Under the pieces are notes generated by a model that was not told where the DNA came from, searched no databases, and was given only the letters and a program-made list of their open reading frames with translations. A DNA stretch of 64,000 bases from an uncultured Ruminococcus sp. (GTDB lineage: Bacteria > Bacillota > Clostridia > Lachnospirales > Lachnospiraceae), in NCBI GenBank assembly GCA_900541505.1, contig UQKK01000011.1:22102-86101 (forward strand). The letters run 5' to 3'. Shown piece by piece: positions 50,066-60,026 of the stretch (within the stretch, counting starts at the first letter, position 1; each line of letters opens with the position of its first letter). Made by a program: the position numbers and the translations under genes.

Positions 50066-52934
50066 AGATATTTTGGACAGAATTAGGGATGGAGCTGTGC
50101 AGTTATTCAAATCACGACTGTTCGTACTGATTTTTGCGTTTAGCCTGATGTCCGTCATCCTGATGGGACGTCTGTTCTATCTGCAGATTGTGAACGGTCA
50201 GGATTATCTGGATAATTACGAGCTGACGATTCGAAAGACAAGGGAGATTCCGGGGACGAGAGGAAATATCTACGACCGCAACGGGAATCTTCTGGCATAC
50301 AATGAACTGGCATATTCTGTGACCATTGAGGACAATATCACGGCAAACAGTGTGGCGGAAAAGAACGAGATTCTCAACGGCATCCTGGATTCTGTGCTGA
50401 CCATTGTAGAATCCCACGGAGATTCCGTTATCAGCGACTTCGGCATTGTGCTGGACTCCGCCGGCAATTACCAGTTCTCCCAGACAGACGAGACACTCAG
50501 GCTTCGTTTTGTGGCGGACGTCTACGGTCTCGCCACCATCGATGAGCTCAAAGAGTCGCAGAAGGAGCAGTCCGCGGAAGAAATCATCCATTATATGTGT
50601 ACGGATGAAGTGTACGGCTACGGACTGGATGATGAGACTCTGGATAAGACTTACATTCTGAAAATGGTCAACATGCGTTATGCTATCAATCTCAACAGTT
50701 TCCAGAAGTACATCACCACAACGCTCGCCTTCGATGTGAGTGAGGAGACAGTGGCGGCAATCATGGAGAACAAAGACAGTCTGACCGGCGTGGATGTGGA
50801 GGAAGATTCCTTAAGACGCTACACAGACAGCAAATACTTCGCCTCCATCATCGGTTATACAGGAAAGATTTCCCAGGAAGAATACGATGCACTGGATGCG
50901 GATGACAAGAAAAAATATTCCCTCTCCGATATCGTGGGAAAATCCGGTATGGAGCAGACCATGGATGAGGTCCTGCAGGGCACAAAAGGGGAGACCACCT
51001 TTTATGTGGACAGTCTGGGAAAGGTGACGGAGGTCGTCAGCAGCACGGACCCCGGCGCGGGAAATGACGTCTACTTAACCATTGATAAAGATTTGCAGGA
51101 GAAGACCTATCAGCTCCTGGAAGAAAAACTTGCCGGCATCATTTTATCCAAACTGCACGATACGCTGGACTATGACCCGACAACAGCCAGTGATGCCAGT
51201 GAGATTATCATTCCGGTGGGGGATGCCTACAATGCCTTTATCGCCAATGAAATCATTGACGAACGGCATTTTGGCGCTGAGGACGCGAAGACCACAGAAA
51301 AGGCGGTTTACGCGGTGTTTGAGGCGCGCAAGAGCAGCGCTATCCCGGAGATTATCAATTATATGCAGGATTCCGGCGGACAGCCGTACAATGAGCTTTC
51401 CTCGGAGATGCAGGCATATATGGACTTCATCTCTATCGATGTGCTTTTGAATGACACAGGAATCCTGATTAATGATGCCATCGACACCAGCGATGAGACT
51501 TACCAGGCGTGGACAAAGGAAGAAAATATCAATATTTATCAATATTTGAACTACGCCATCTCCCAGAACTGGATTGATACGTCTGCCTTAAGTGAGTATA
51601 TTTCAGAGGAAAAATACTCGGATTCTGCGGAAATTTATCAGGGGATTTTAAAATATTTGCAGGAATATTTGAGTTCGGATATCAATTTCGACAAACTTCT
51701 CTATAAATATCTTATAAAATCAGGTAGTATCAGTGGAGCTCAGATTTGTGCCATCGTATATGAGCAGGGTGTTTTGGCGATGGATGAAGCGCAGTACAAC
51801 GGACTTCTGGACGGCAGCGTCAATTCCTATTCCTGGCTTTACGGGAAGATTGAGAATCTGGAGATTACTCCCGGTGAGCTGGCGTTGGAGCCATGTACCG
51901 CCTCCGCGGTGGTCAGTGACCCCAACACAGGGGAGGTGCTCGCCTGCGTGTCCTATCCGGGATATGATAATAATCGTCTCGCCAACACGATGGATTCTGA
52001 GTACTATAACAAACTGGTGACAGGGCTGTCCCGTCCGTTTTACAACAATGCCACACAGGAGCGCACTGCTCCGGGCTCTACCTACAAAATGCTGGTGGCG
52101 GCGGCAGGACTGACCGAAGGTGTAATAGACAGCGACACTTTGCATTACTGCAACGCGGAATTTGATAAGGTGACGCCAAGTCCCAGATGCTGGGCGTATC
52201 CCAACGCGCACGGCAGTTTGGATGTGGTAGGCGCCCTGGAAGTATCCTGCAATATCTTTTTCTATCAGGTGGGATATGATTTGAGTCTGGATGCCCAGGG
52301 GAATTACGACAGTGACCGCGGCACCGACGCTCTCGCAAAATACGCCCAGAGTTTTGGGCTGGGTGAAAAGTCAGGGCTGGAGATACCGGAGTCTGAGCCG
52401 CAGATATCGGATGAGTATTCCATCCTCTCCGCCATCGGACAGGGAACCAACAACTATACCGTAAGCCAGTTGAACCGTTATGTAGCCACTGTTGCAAACC
52501 GCGGGACTGTATACAGCCTGACACTTCTGGATAAAACGACAGACTCGGACGGCAAACTGATAAAAGAATACGAACCTAACGTTGTCAATACCATGGATGA
52601 AATCAGCGATGAGACCTGGGATTTGCTCCATCAGGGTATGATAAACATGGTAAACAGTACTGCCAGCTTCAGCGGTCTAGAGATAGACATGGCGGGAAAG
52701 ACCGGTACCGCACAGCAGAGCGAAATCCATCCGGACCACGCGCTCTTTGTGGGCTTTGCCCCGGCGGAATCTCCGGAGATTGCCATCGCGGTGCGTATCG
52801 CCAACGGATATAATTCCGGGTACACGGCGGAGATTGGCAGAGATATCGTCAAACTGAAATACGGACTGGAAGGTTCGGATGAACTCATTACAGGCTCCGC
52901 GGCGGAACTCGGCACGGCACTCGCAGGGGATTAA
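50058..52934 (+). CDS. mrdA: Penicillin-binding protein 2 (elongation transpeptidase)
   Basis: A class B PBP that crosslinks peptidoglycan during elongation with RodA. An N-terminal membrane segment is followed by the dimerisation domain (RKTREIPGTRGNIYDRNGNL). The transpeptidase motifs are STYKM (active serine), SCN and KTGTAQ. At about 958 residues it is long for the family (600-700), owing to an insertion of roughly 250 residues between YQLLEEKLAGIIL and CTASAVVSDPNTGEVLA. TTG 50058 is preferred as the start because AAGGAG is at 50041-50046; the GTG at 50046 would overlap that site. Four codons differ between the two. Confidence 0.92.
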   Translation: MFRDILDRIRDGAVQLFKSRLFVLIFAFSLMSVILMGRLFYLQIVNGQDYLDNYELTIRKTREIPGTRGNIYDRNGNLLAYNELAYSVTIEDNITANSVAEKNEILNGILDSVLTIVESHGDSVISDFGIVLDSAGNYQFSQTDETLRLRFVADVYGLATIDELKESQKEQSAEEIIHYMCTDEVYGYGLDDETLDKTYILKMVNMRYAINLNSFQKYITTTLAFDVSEETVAAIMENKDSLTGVDVEEDSLRRYTDSKYFASIIGYTGKISQEEYDALDADDKKKYSLSDIVGKSGMEQTMDEVLQGTKGETTFYVDSLGKVTEVVSSTDPGAGNDVYLTIDKDLQEKTYQLLEEKLAGIILSKLHDTLDYDPTTASDASEIIIPVGDAYNAFIANEIIDERHFGAEDAKTTEKAVYAVFEARKSSAIPEIINYMQDSGGQPYNELSSEMQAYMDFISIDVLLNDTGILINDAIDTSDETYQAWTKEENINIYQYLNYAISQNWIDTSALSEYISEEKYSDSAEIYQGILKYLQEYLSSDINFDKLLYKYLIKSGSISGAQICAIVYEQGVLAMDEAQYNGLLDGSVNSYSWLYGKIENLEITPGELALEPCTASAVVSDPNTGEVLACVSYPGYDNNRLANTMDSEYYNKLVTGLSRPFYNNATQERTAPGSTYKMLVAAAGLTEGVIDSDTLHYCNAEFDKVTPSPRCWAYPNAHGSLDVVGALEVSCNIFFYQVGYDLSLDAQGNYDSDRGTDALAKYAQSFGLGEKSGLEIPESEPQISDEYSILSAIGQGTNNYTVSQLNRYVATVANRGTVYSLTLLDKTTDSDGKLIKEYEPNVVNTMDEISDETWDLLHQGMINMVNSTASFSGLEIDMAGKTGTAQQSEIHPDHALFVGFAPAESPEIAIAVRIANGYNSGYTAEIGRDIVKLKYGLEGSDELITGSAAELGTALAGD

Positions 52935-52975
52935 TCTCCCCTGTGCACCGACAGTAAAGGATGTGACACAGATAC

Positions 52976-53620
52976 ATGGACAGACTGGTGACCATCAAGA
53001 GCAGCCGGTATGGTATGGAAATCCATTTTCACCCGGAAGCGCCTTTTGCGGAAGTAGAAGAAGCGCTGACTCAGAAACTCAAAGATTCCGCGCGCTTTTT
53101 CAAGGGCGCGAAGGTAGCGCTTTCCTTTAGCGGGCGCACCCTTACCAACGAGGAGGAAAACCTTGTTCTGGATTTGATTTCAGACCTCACAGGGATTGAG
53201 GTCATCTGTATCATCGACCGGGACGGTGAAAAAGACTGGATGTACAGAAGCGTTGTGGAGCGAACCCTCTCCAATATACAGAAGAGGGAAGGGCAGTTCT
53301 ACAGGGGAACATTGAGCAGAAGACAGGTTTTGGAGTCGGATTCCAGCATTGTAATCTTAGGGGATGTGGAACTGGGCGCCAGAGTCATTGCCAAAGGCAG
53401 TGTCGTGGTAGTGGGCGGTCTTTACGGCAGTGTCCACGCGGGCGCGGCGGGAGATGAGACGGCCTACATTGTAGCGCTGTCCATGCAGCCGAAAAAGCTG
53501 ATGATTGGCAGTGTGGAGGCAAAGTATCAGATTCTCTGCCGGGAGGATGTTTCCATCCATGGACCCAAGATTGCAGTCGCGGAGGGAAATCATATTTATC
53601 TCGACCCACTTGTAGAGTAG
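52976..53620 (+). CDS. minC: Septum site-determining protein MinC
   Basis: MinC blocks FtsZ ring formation away from midcell. The 214-residue protein has the N-terminal domain (about 1-100) and the beta-helical C-terminal domain with ILGDVELGARVIAKGSVVVVG and GGLYGSVHAG, typical of MinC. It lies upstream of minD and minE. Confidence 0.93.
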   Translation: MDRLVTIKSSRYGMEIHFHPEAPFAEVEEALTQKLKDSARFFKGAKVALSFSGRTLTNEEENLVLDLISDLTGIEVICIIDRDGEKDWMYRSVVERTLSNIQKREGQFYRGTLSRRQVLESDSSIVILGDVELGARVIAKGSVVVVGGLYGSVHAGAAGDETAYIVALSMQPKKLMIGSVEAKYQILCREDVSIHGPKIAVAEGNHIYLDPLVE

Positions 53621-53663
53621 TCAAAGGAATAAGAAGTTGGAAAGTGGTAGGAGGAAGAAAGAC

Positions 53664-54455
53664 ATGGGCGAAGTGATTGTCATTACATCAGGAAAAGGCG
53701 GAGTCGGCAAGACGACTACGACAGCAAATATCGGAATCGGGTTATCACGGCTGGACAAGAAAGTTATCGTGATTGACACGGACTTAGGGCTTCGGAACCT
53801 GGACGTTGTTATGGGACTGGAGAACAGAATCGTGTATAACCTGGTGGATGTCATAGAAGGGAGCTGCCGTCTGAAACAGGCTTTGATAAAAGACAAACGT
53901 TTCCCGGAACTGTATCTGCTTCCTTCCGCACAGACGAAAGATAAGACAAGCGTCTCACCGGAGCAGATGAAAAAACTGATAGAAGACTTGAAAAATGAGT
54001 TTGACTATATTCTTTTAGATTGTCCGGCGGGGATTGAGCAGGGCTTTCAGAACGCCATCGCCGGAGCGGGACAGGCTATCATTGTGACTACACCGGAGGT
54101 CTCCGCCATACGGGATGCGGACCGCATCATCGGACTTCTGGAAGCGAAGGGAATTAAAAAGAACTCTCTTCTGATAAACCGGCTGCGTGTGGACATGGTG
54201 AAGAGAGGGGATATGATGTCCGTGGAAGATGTGACGGAGATACTCGCCATCGACCTTTTGGGTGTGATTCCCGACGATGAGAAGGTGGTCATCGCCACCA
54301 ATCAGGGGGAACCCGTCATCGGTGAGAACTGTCCGTCAGGACATGCTTACGAGAATGTGTGCAGACGGATTTTAGGGGAGGACATTCCCATTACAGATTT
54401 TTCGAAACCGGAAGGACTGCTTGCCAGATTTTCCAGTCTCTTTCAGAAGAATTAG
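53664..54455 (+). CDS. minD: Septum site-determining ATPase MinD
   Basis: A deviant Walker ATPase that brings MinC to the membrane. The P-loop is SGKGGVGKTTTTANIG, with DTDLGLRNLD and LDCPAGIEQG further on. The C-terminal amphipathic membrane anchor is LLARFSSLFQK. The start was set to ATG 53664 after GGTAGGAGGA, giving 263 residues; the longer frame from 53637 adds nine nonconserved residues. Confidence 0.97.
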   Translation: MGEVIVITSGKGGVGKTTTTANIGIGLSRLDKKVIVIDTDLGLRNLDVVMGLENRIVYNLVDVIEGSCRLKQALIKDKRFPELYLLPSAQTKDKTSVSPEQMKKLIEDLKNEFDYILLDCPAGIEQGFQNAIAGAGQAIIVTTPEVSAIRDADRIIGLLEAKGIKKNSLLINRLRVDMVKRGDMMSVEDVTEILAIDLLGVIPDDEKVVIATNQGEPVIGENCPSGHAYENVCRRILGEDIPITDFSKPEGLLARFSSLFQKN

Positions 54456-54466
54456 GAGGAGCCGAC

Positions 54467-54676
54467 ATGAGTGTGCCATCTGTTTTGGTTGCGAAAGAAC
54501 GGCTGAAAAGTCTGCTGAGCGCAGACAGGATGCAGTGTACGCCCGATGCGGCAGAACGGCTGTCCTCCGATTTATACCATACACTCTCTAAATATATGGA
54601 CATTAAGCCGGAAGCATTTGACATACAGATAACACGTACAGATATACATATCAAATATACAGGAGAAAATCATTGA
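54467..54676 (+). CDS. minE: Cell division topological factor MinE
   Basis: A 69-residue MinE that drives MinD off the membrane. It contains VLVAKERLKSLLSADRMQ, the MinD-contact region, and the C-terminal dimer domain ending TDIHIKYTGENH. The start was set to ATG 54467 after AGGAGG. The stop overlaps the TTG start of rodA by 3 bases. Confidence 0.9.
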   Translation: MSVPSVLVAKERLKSLLSADRMQCTPDAAERLSSDLYHTLSKYMDIKPEAFDIQITRTDIHIKYTGENH

Positions 54677-55806
54677 AATTAAAGTTTTACATTGATAATA
54701 TCAAACAGCGGTATCATATCAGAGATTATAAATTCAGCCTTGTCGTTCTTGTGCTCGCCCTCTCCATTATCGGCATCTTTATGGTGGGAAGTGCAAGACC
54801 GGACCTGCAGAGCCGGCAGGTGATGGGTGTCATCATCGGTCTTATGGCAATGTTCATCGTCTCACTTATCGACTATAACTGGGTCCTGCGATTTTACTGG
54901 ATTTTGTACGGAATCAATCTGATACTGCTCGCAGCCGTCCTCATATTCGGTGTCACGGTAAACGGGGCAAAACGATGGCTGAATATCGGAATCCAGTTTC
55001 AGCCGTCGGATTTGACAAAGATACTGATTATTCTATTCTTTGCCAAATTTCTCTCGGACCGGGAGGCTGCCATCAATGATAAAAAAACGATACTTCAGGG
55101 AATCGCGCTGATTCTGCCATCCCTCATTCTGATATATAAACAGCCTAACCTGTCAACGACCATCTGTCTCGGCGCTCTGTTCTGCGTGCTGATGTACATG
55201 GGAGGTTTAAGCTACAAATTTATCGGCACAGTGCTGGCTATCATTATACCGACGGGAGCTATCCTCTTTGCCATTGTCATCCAGCCGAATCAGCCTTTCC
55301 TGCACGGCTATCAGCAGAACCGTATCCTTGCCTGGCTGGAACCGGAAAAATATGAATCTGAGGAGGCGTACCAGCAGCTAAACTCCATCACAGCCATAGG
55401 CTCCGGGCAGCTCACAGGTAAAGGCTACAATAACGACTCCACGGTATCGGTAAAGAATGCGAATTTTGTGTCGGAGCCGCAGACAGACTTTATTTTTGCC
55501 ATAATCGGTGAAGAATTAGGATTTGTGGGTTGTTGTGTTGTCATAATTTTGTTATTATTAATAGTAATAGACTGTATTTTGATAGGCATGAAAGCAAAAG
55601 ACACGGGAGGGCGCATCATCTGCGCCGGCGTTGCCGCGCTGATAGGTATCCAGAGTTTTATCAATATCAGTGTGGCGACCATGTTGTTTCCGAACACGGG
55701 AATCTCTCTTCCGTTTGTGAGTTACGGACTGACTTCTGTTGTATGCTTTTTTATGGGAATCGGATTTGTGCTGAATGTCGGCTTACAGCCTAATAAATAT
55801 CAATAA
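54673..55806 (+). CDS. rodA: RodA-type SEDS peptidoglycan polymerase
   Basis: A membrane glycosyltransferase of 377 residues with about ten hydrophobic segments that polymerises lipid II for side-wall growth. The family stretches are FQPSDLTKILIILFFAKFLS, PNLSTTICLG, PQTDFIFAIIGEELGF and the closing NTGISLPFVSYG. It starts with TTG 54673, overlapping the minE stop, behind AGGAGA. Its place next to mre and PBP2 favours RodA over FtsW. Confidence 0.93.
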   Translation: MKLKFYIDNIKQRYHIRDYKFSLVVLVLALSIIGIFMVGSARPDLQSRQVMGVIIGLMAMFIVSLIDYNWVLRFYWILYGINLILLAAVLIFGVTVNGAKRWLNIGIQFQPSDLTKILIILFFAKFLSDREAAINDKKTILQGIALILPSLILIYKQPNLSTTICLGALFCVLMYMGGLSYKFIGTVLAIIIPTGAILFAIVIQPNQPFLHGYQQNRILAWLEPEKYESEEAYQQLNSITAIGSGQLTGKGYNNDSTVSVKNANFVSEPQTDFIFAIIGEELGFVGCCVVIILLLLIVIDCILIGMKAKDTGGRIICAGVAALIGIQSFINISVATMLFPNTGISLPFVSYGLTSVVCFFMGIGFVLNVGLQPNKYQ

Positions 55807-55840
55807 GGTTACAAATATCACATAGAGGAGAGAATGATAT

Positions 55841-56236
55841 ATGAATATAGGATTAGTGGCACATGATGCAAAGAAAAAACTCATGCAGAACTTTTGTATC
55901 GCCTACCGCGGGATTCTGAGCAAACACGCTCTGTTCGCCACAGAGATGACCGGAGTCCTGGTTGAAAATGTGACAAATTTAAACATCCACAAATATCTGG
56001 CGGGACATCTGGGCGGCAAGCAGCAGCTCGGAGCCCAGATTGAGCACAATGAGATGGATTTGCTTATCTTTTTCCGCGACCCATTGACCCCGCGCTCCCA
56101 TGAGCCGGATGTCAACGACATTGTAAAGCTCTGTGATATGTACAATATTCCCATCGCAACCAATATCGCGACCGCAGAGGCATTAATCTTAGCATTGGAC
56201 AGAGGAGATTTAGACTGGCGTGAGATGTACAAATAA
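55841..56236 (+). CDS. mgsA: Methylglyoxal synthase
   Basis: The enzyme converts dihydroxyacetone phosphate to methylglyoxal as an overflow route of glycolysis. The 131-residue protein has LVAHDAKKKLMQNF at the N terminus and FFRDPLTPRSHEPDVNDIVK, which carries the phosphate-binding and catalytic residues. Length and motifs are normal. The start of the next gene overlaps it by 17 bases. The same order after rodA is common in clostridia. Confidence 0.96.
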   Translation: MNIGLVAHDAKKKLMQNFCIAYRGILSKHALFATEMTGVLVENVTNLNIHKYLAGHLGGKQQLGAQIEHNEMDLLIFFRDPLTPRSHEPDVNDIVKLCDMYNIPIATNIATAEALILALDRGDLDWREMYK

Positions 56237-57257
56237 CAGCAGGAATTTAAGAAGGAGACGAAGGCTTCAGAGGAGAAGGCGCAAGATTCGCCGTATCATC
56301 CTGGGGACACTGTCAGTGGTGATTTTATGCGCCGCTGCCGGCATCGGATACTATTTTTATCAGGACAGTCAGAGAAATTATACGGCAGAATACGAACGGA
56401 GCACCTATAATCAGAGTCTTTCTCAGGGCAGCATGTTCGCGGAGAACCTTTGCGTCGCCGCGGCGGACGTGCCGCTTTCCGGATTTACGGACAATACAGA
56501 GCTGCACGGCGCCGGGCTCTTTGACCTGGATAACCACAGCGTCCTCTACGGGTATCACCTGTATGACCAGTTATACCCGGCAAGTACGACAAAGGTCATG
56601 ACCGCCTACGTGGCTTTAAAATACGGCACACTTACAGATACGGTGACTGTGAGCGAACACGCGGTAGATTTGGACTGGGATTCCTCTGTCTGCGGACTTC
56701 AGGCAGGAGACACCCTGACGCTGTATGACCTGCTCTGCGGTCTTATGCTGCAGTCGGGAAATGACGCCGGAATCGCCATTGCCGAACATGTGGCGGGCAG
56801 CGAGGAGGCGTTTGTCCAGATGATGAATGAGGAGGCACTGAAATTGGGCGCCACAGGGACACATTTTGCCAATCCTCACGGGCTGCAGGATGCCAATCAC
56901 TACACCACAGCCTATGACCTCTATCTGATGTTCAACGCGGCAGTACAAAATGATACCTTCCGTGAAATCATTGAACTGACCACCTATTCTGTTGCCATCA
57001 CAGGCGCGGACGGCGCGCAGCGCACGGAGGAGTGGAGTCCTACCAATTTTTACGCGCTCGGCGATGCACAGGCGCCGGAGGGCGTGAAAATCCTCGGCGG
57101 AAAGACAGGGACCACGGACGAGGCAGGTTCATGCCTGATTTTATACAGTGAAGATTTAGAAAATCACCCCTACATCTCTATCGTCATGGGAGCGGATGAC
57201 AAGCCGATTCTTTACGATGAGATGACCGCGCTTTTAGCAGTTGGGGTGGCAAATTAG
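56220..57257 (+). CDS. D-alanyl-D-alanine carboxypeptidase (S11 family)
   Basis: A serine peptidase of 345 residues that trims pentapeptides in the cell wall. The N-terminal arginine-rich tail (RRRRRLQRRRRKIRR) precedes a membrane anchor (about residues 26-46). Active-site motifs are STTK (in PASTTKVM), SGN (in QSGNDAG) and KTG (in GKTGTTDEAG), so it should be active. The start is GTG 56220, inside the mgsA end; its ribosome site is weak. The absence of a cleaved signal suggests it is held in the membrane. Confidence 0.9.
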   Translation: MRCTNNSRNLRRRRRLQRRRRKIRRIILGTLSVVILCAAAGIGYYFYQDSQRNYTAEYERSTYNQSLSQGSMFAENLCVAAADVPLSGFTDNTELHGAGLFDLDNHSVLYGYHLYDQLYPASTTKVMTAYVALKYGTLTDTVTVSEHAVDLDWDSSVCGLQAGDTLTLYDLLCGLMLQSGNDAGIAIAEHVAGSEEAFVQMMNEEALKLGATGTHFANPHGLQDANHYTTAYDLYLMFNAAVQNDTFREIIELTTYSVAITGADGAQRTEEWSPTNFYALGDAQAPEGVKILGGKTGTTDEAGSCLILYSEDLENHPYISIVMGADDKPILYDEMTALLAVGVAN

Positions 57258-57335
57258 AACAAATGTCCCCGGACATTTTACGCACCCGGAGAGTTTTGTT
57301 ATATAAGGCGGAACTTTGTTCCCCACATAAAAAGC

Positions 57336-57375
57336 AGCCTGTATCTTAACCGGTTTTTACCGGAAGATACAGGCT
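57336..57375. terminator. Bidirectional terminator
   Basis: AGCCTGTATCTT (57336-57347) pairs with AAGATACAGGCT (57364-57375), and CCGG with CCGG inside. It separates the carboxypeptidase gene from the convergent DUF378 gene. A-rich bases precede it and TTCCTTT follows. Confidence 0.8.
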
Positions 57376-57381
57376 GTTCCT

Positions 57382-57588
57382 TTATGATTCCGACATGCCG
57401 TGTATTCTGCCATAGAGACTAATCAGATACAATCCGCATAATCCCACAAGGGCGTATACGATTCGGGAAATCCAGCTTAAATTTCCAAAGAGAAACGCCA
57501 CCAAATCGAAACGGAAAATGCCTACCAAGAGCCAGTTGACCGCCCCGATAATCACAAGTGTGAGGGCGGTGTAATCAAACCACTTCAT
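57382..57588 (-). CDS. DUF378 small membrane protein
   Basis: A 68-residue protein with two hydrophobic segments. TALTLVIIGAVNWLLVG and FDLVAFLFG are the DUF378 hallmarks. Its function is unknown. The minus-strand start follows AAGGAGG. It is convergent with the carboxypeptidase gene and divergent from the next gene. Confidence 0.9.
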   Translation of the reverse strand: MKWFDYTALTLVIIGAVNWLLVGIFRFDLVAFLFGNLSWISRIVYALVGLCGLYLISLYGRIHGMSES

Positions 57589-57759
57589 ATGATTTCCTCC
57601 TTTTCAAGATTCCATAGTTGTATTCTTTCCACAAAAACTGGAAATATACATTTAAAAATGGTATACTTTATCGTGCGAAGCCTGACCAGAGAATAAAACG
57701 AAAAGCGAAGAGACATTTTTTCGCGTGAATTCTTACGCCAAACAGAGGAGGCAGCTTAT

Positions 57760-59151
57760 TTGACATCGAAACATAAGAAATCTATTGATATAAAACGCTA
57801 TAAGTACCGCCGGGAATGGAATGTGGGGATTGTTTTGTTTATCGTGGTCCTCATTTATCTTGTGGTAACTGTTTTTACTTACGCCACGGGGAAAAAGATT
57901 TCCGCCTACGAAGTGCGCAGGGGCAGTATCGTGAAGGACAACTCTTATACAGGGCTCATCCTGCGCGAAGAAACCGTGATAAACAGCGAAGCGGACGGCT
58001 ATATCAATTACTATCAAAATGAAAATACGAAGGTGAAAAAGGGAGCCAATATTTATGCGCTTTCCTCCGAAAAATTAAATTTCCAGACAGAGAACACAGA
58101 GGAGGAGAGTTCCCTTGTCTTAAGTGAAGATGCGCAGAATAATCTGACGCTTAAGATACAGGAATTTAGTGAAAATTATGACGCCCAGAAGTTTTCTTCC
58201 GTCTATTCCCTGAAAAATGAAATTGACACCTCCCTGCAAAATGCCGGCAGCCAGACAAAGACCGCACAGCTCGATTCGGTAATTGCGGCCAGCGGGCAGG
58301 AAGTTTCTTCCTTTTCCACGGCAGAGGACGGGGTTGTTGTCATGACCATAGACGGATACGAGGCGCTCACTAAGGAGACCTTTACTGAGGAGGTGTTCGA
58401 CCGCAGCAGCTACGAGAGCTTAAAGCTCCAGGACCAGATGAAGGTCGAAGCAGGAGGACCAGCCTATAAGCTTATCACCAGTGAGTATTGGTCTGTCCTT
58501 GTTAAACTCAATGAGGATACCGCCAAAGAGTTGAAAGATACGCAGAGTATCAAGACCCGCATCGATAAAGACAGCGAGACTATTTGGGCAGACTTTTCAA
58601 TTATCGAAAAAGACGGAGCCTGGTACGGATGTCTGGATTTTGACAATTCCATGATTCGTTACGCGCAGGACCGCTATCTGAACATCGAACTGATTTTAGA
58701 AGATGAGAGCGGACTGAAGATTCCGCGCACCTCTGTGGTAGAAAAAGATTTTTATATCATTCCCGATATTTATGTGACCACAGGCGGCGACAGCTCCTCC
58801 CCGGGAGTGCTCGTACAGGATGAGGAGGGAAAAGCTGTTTTTCAGAATATCACTGTATACGATGTCTCCGATGACGGCAAAGAATATTACGTGAATGTGT
58901 CGGATTTTGATAAGGGTACAGTCCTGATAAAACCGGAATCAGCGGAGACTTATACCATGGAGGATACAAAAAAACTCACCGGGGTGTATAATATCAATCA
59001 GGGCTACGCGGTATTTAAGGAAGTCACCATTCTGTGTGAGAGTGATGAGTACTATATTGTCCGTGAGGGGGATGCTTACGGACTCAATAATTATGACCAT
59101 ATCGTACAGGATGGCTCCAGCATGGAGGAAGATGAGATTGTATTCCAGTAA
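57760..59151 (+). CDS. HlyD-like membrane-anchored protein
   Basis: A 463-residue protein with an N-terminal membrane segment (about residues 27-47) and an extracellular part of the HlyD/membrane-fusion type, seen in VRRGSIVKDNSYTGLILREE and VKKGANIYALSSE. It has no transporter partner nearby. This form is common in Lachnospiraceae next to yggS and sepF, and its role there is not known; it may help the envelope or division machinery. It starts with TTG 57760 after GAGGAGG. Confidence 0.8.
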   Translation: MTSKHKKSIDIKRYKYRREWNVGIVLFIVVLIYLVVTVFTYATGKKISAYEVRRGSIVKDNSYTGLILREETVINSEADGYINYYQNENTKVKKGANIYALSSEKLNFQTENTEEESSLVLSEDAQNNLTLKIQEFSENYDAQKFSSVYSLKNEIDTSLQNAGSQTKTAQLDSVIAASGQEVSSFSTAEDGVVVMTIDGYEALTKETFTEEVFDRSSYESLKLQDQMKVEAGGPAYKLITSEYWSVLVKLNEDTAKELKDTQSIKTRIDKDSETIWADFSIIEKDGAWYGCLDFDNSMIRYAQDRYLNIELILEDESGLKIPRTSVVEKDFYIIPDIYVTTGGDSSSPGVLVQDEEGKAVFQNITVYDVSDDGKEYYVNVSDFDKGTVLIKPESAETYTMEDTKKLTGVYNINQGYAVFKEVTILCESDEYYIVREGDAYGLNNYDHIVQDGSSMEEDEIVFQ

Positions 59152-59255
59152 TACATCAAAGACCGGAGACCATTGCCAATACATTTTTCAGAAATTATGA
59201 TAAGAAATTGAAAATCTATTATAAAAACGTATTTAAGAAAGGCAGGAGACAGGAT

Positions 59256-59954
59256 ATGTTAAAAGAACAGCTCGCTGAAGTGGAAGCAAGGATACAGGCA
59301 GCCTGCGACAGAGCGGGACGCAGACGGGAGGAGGTCACTCTCATCGCAGTCAGCAAGACCAAACCCGTGGAGGTATTGCAGGAAGCATATGACCTGGGCG
59401 TGCGCGTTTTCGGGGAAAACAAAGTTCAGGAGCTCACCGCCAAATACGAGACACTCCCTGGGGATATTCACTGGCATATGATTGGACATCTGCAGACCAA
59501 TAAGGTAAAATACATCATTGACAAAGCAGAGCTCATCCATTCCGTCGATTCTTTGAAGCTGGCGGAGACCATTGAGAAAGAGGCGGAAAAGCGAAACCTT
59601 ATTGCAAAGATTCTTGTGGAAGTAAATGTAGCGGAAGAGGAGAGTAAGTTCGGCTTAAAGACCAGTGAAGTGATTCCATTTGTAGAAAAAATTTCTAAAT
59701 TTCCGCATATAAATGTGTGTGGTCTCATGACAATTGCCCCATTTGTGGAAAATCCAGAAAAAAATCGTCCAATTTTCGCGGATTTGAGGAAATTATCTGT
59801 TGACATTAGACACGAAAACATTGATAATAGTAATGTGAGCATACTTTCAATGGGGATGACCAATGACTATGAGGTCGCAATCGAAGAAGGCGCGACCATG
59901 GTCCGAGTGGGGACCGGTATCTTTGGTGCCAGAGACTATAGTATGAAAATCTAG
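59256..59954 (+). CDS. YggS family PLP homeostasis protein
   Basis: A pyridoxal-phosphate-binding protein of 232 residues. The PLP lysine is in LIAVSKTKPVE and GENKVQEL, HMIGHLQTNKVKY and MGMTNDYEVAIEEGATMVRVG follow in the usual order. The start was set to ATG 59256 after GGCAGGAGA; the longer frame starts at a TTG. It helps keep free PLP balanced, and it precedes sepF as in many Firmicutes. Confidence 0.95.
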   Translation: MLKEQLAEVEARIQAACDRAGRRREEVTLIAVSKTKPVEVLQEAYDLGVRVFGENKVQELTAKYETLPGDIHWHMIGHLQTNKVKYIIDKAELIHSVDSLKLAETIEKEAEKRNLIAKILVEVNVAEEESKFGLKTSEVIPFVEKISKFPHINVCGLMTIAPFVENPEKNRPIFADLRKLSVDIRHENIDNSNVSILSMGMTNDYEVAIEEGATMVRVGTGIFGARDYSMKI

Positions 59955-60026
59955 ACTTTACGACTGGGATGAAAGTATGGAACAAAAAACCATGCCTCTT
60001 CACCGGCATGAGATAGGAGTGTAAAT

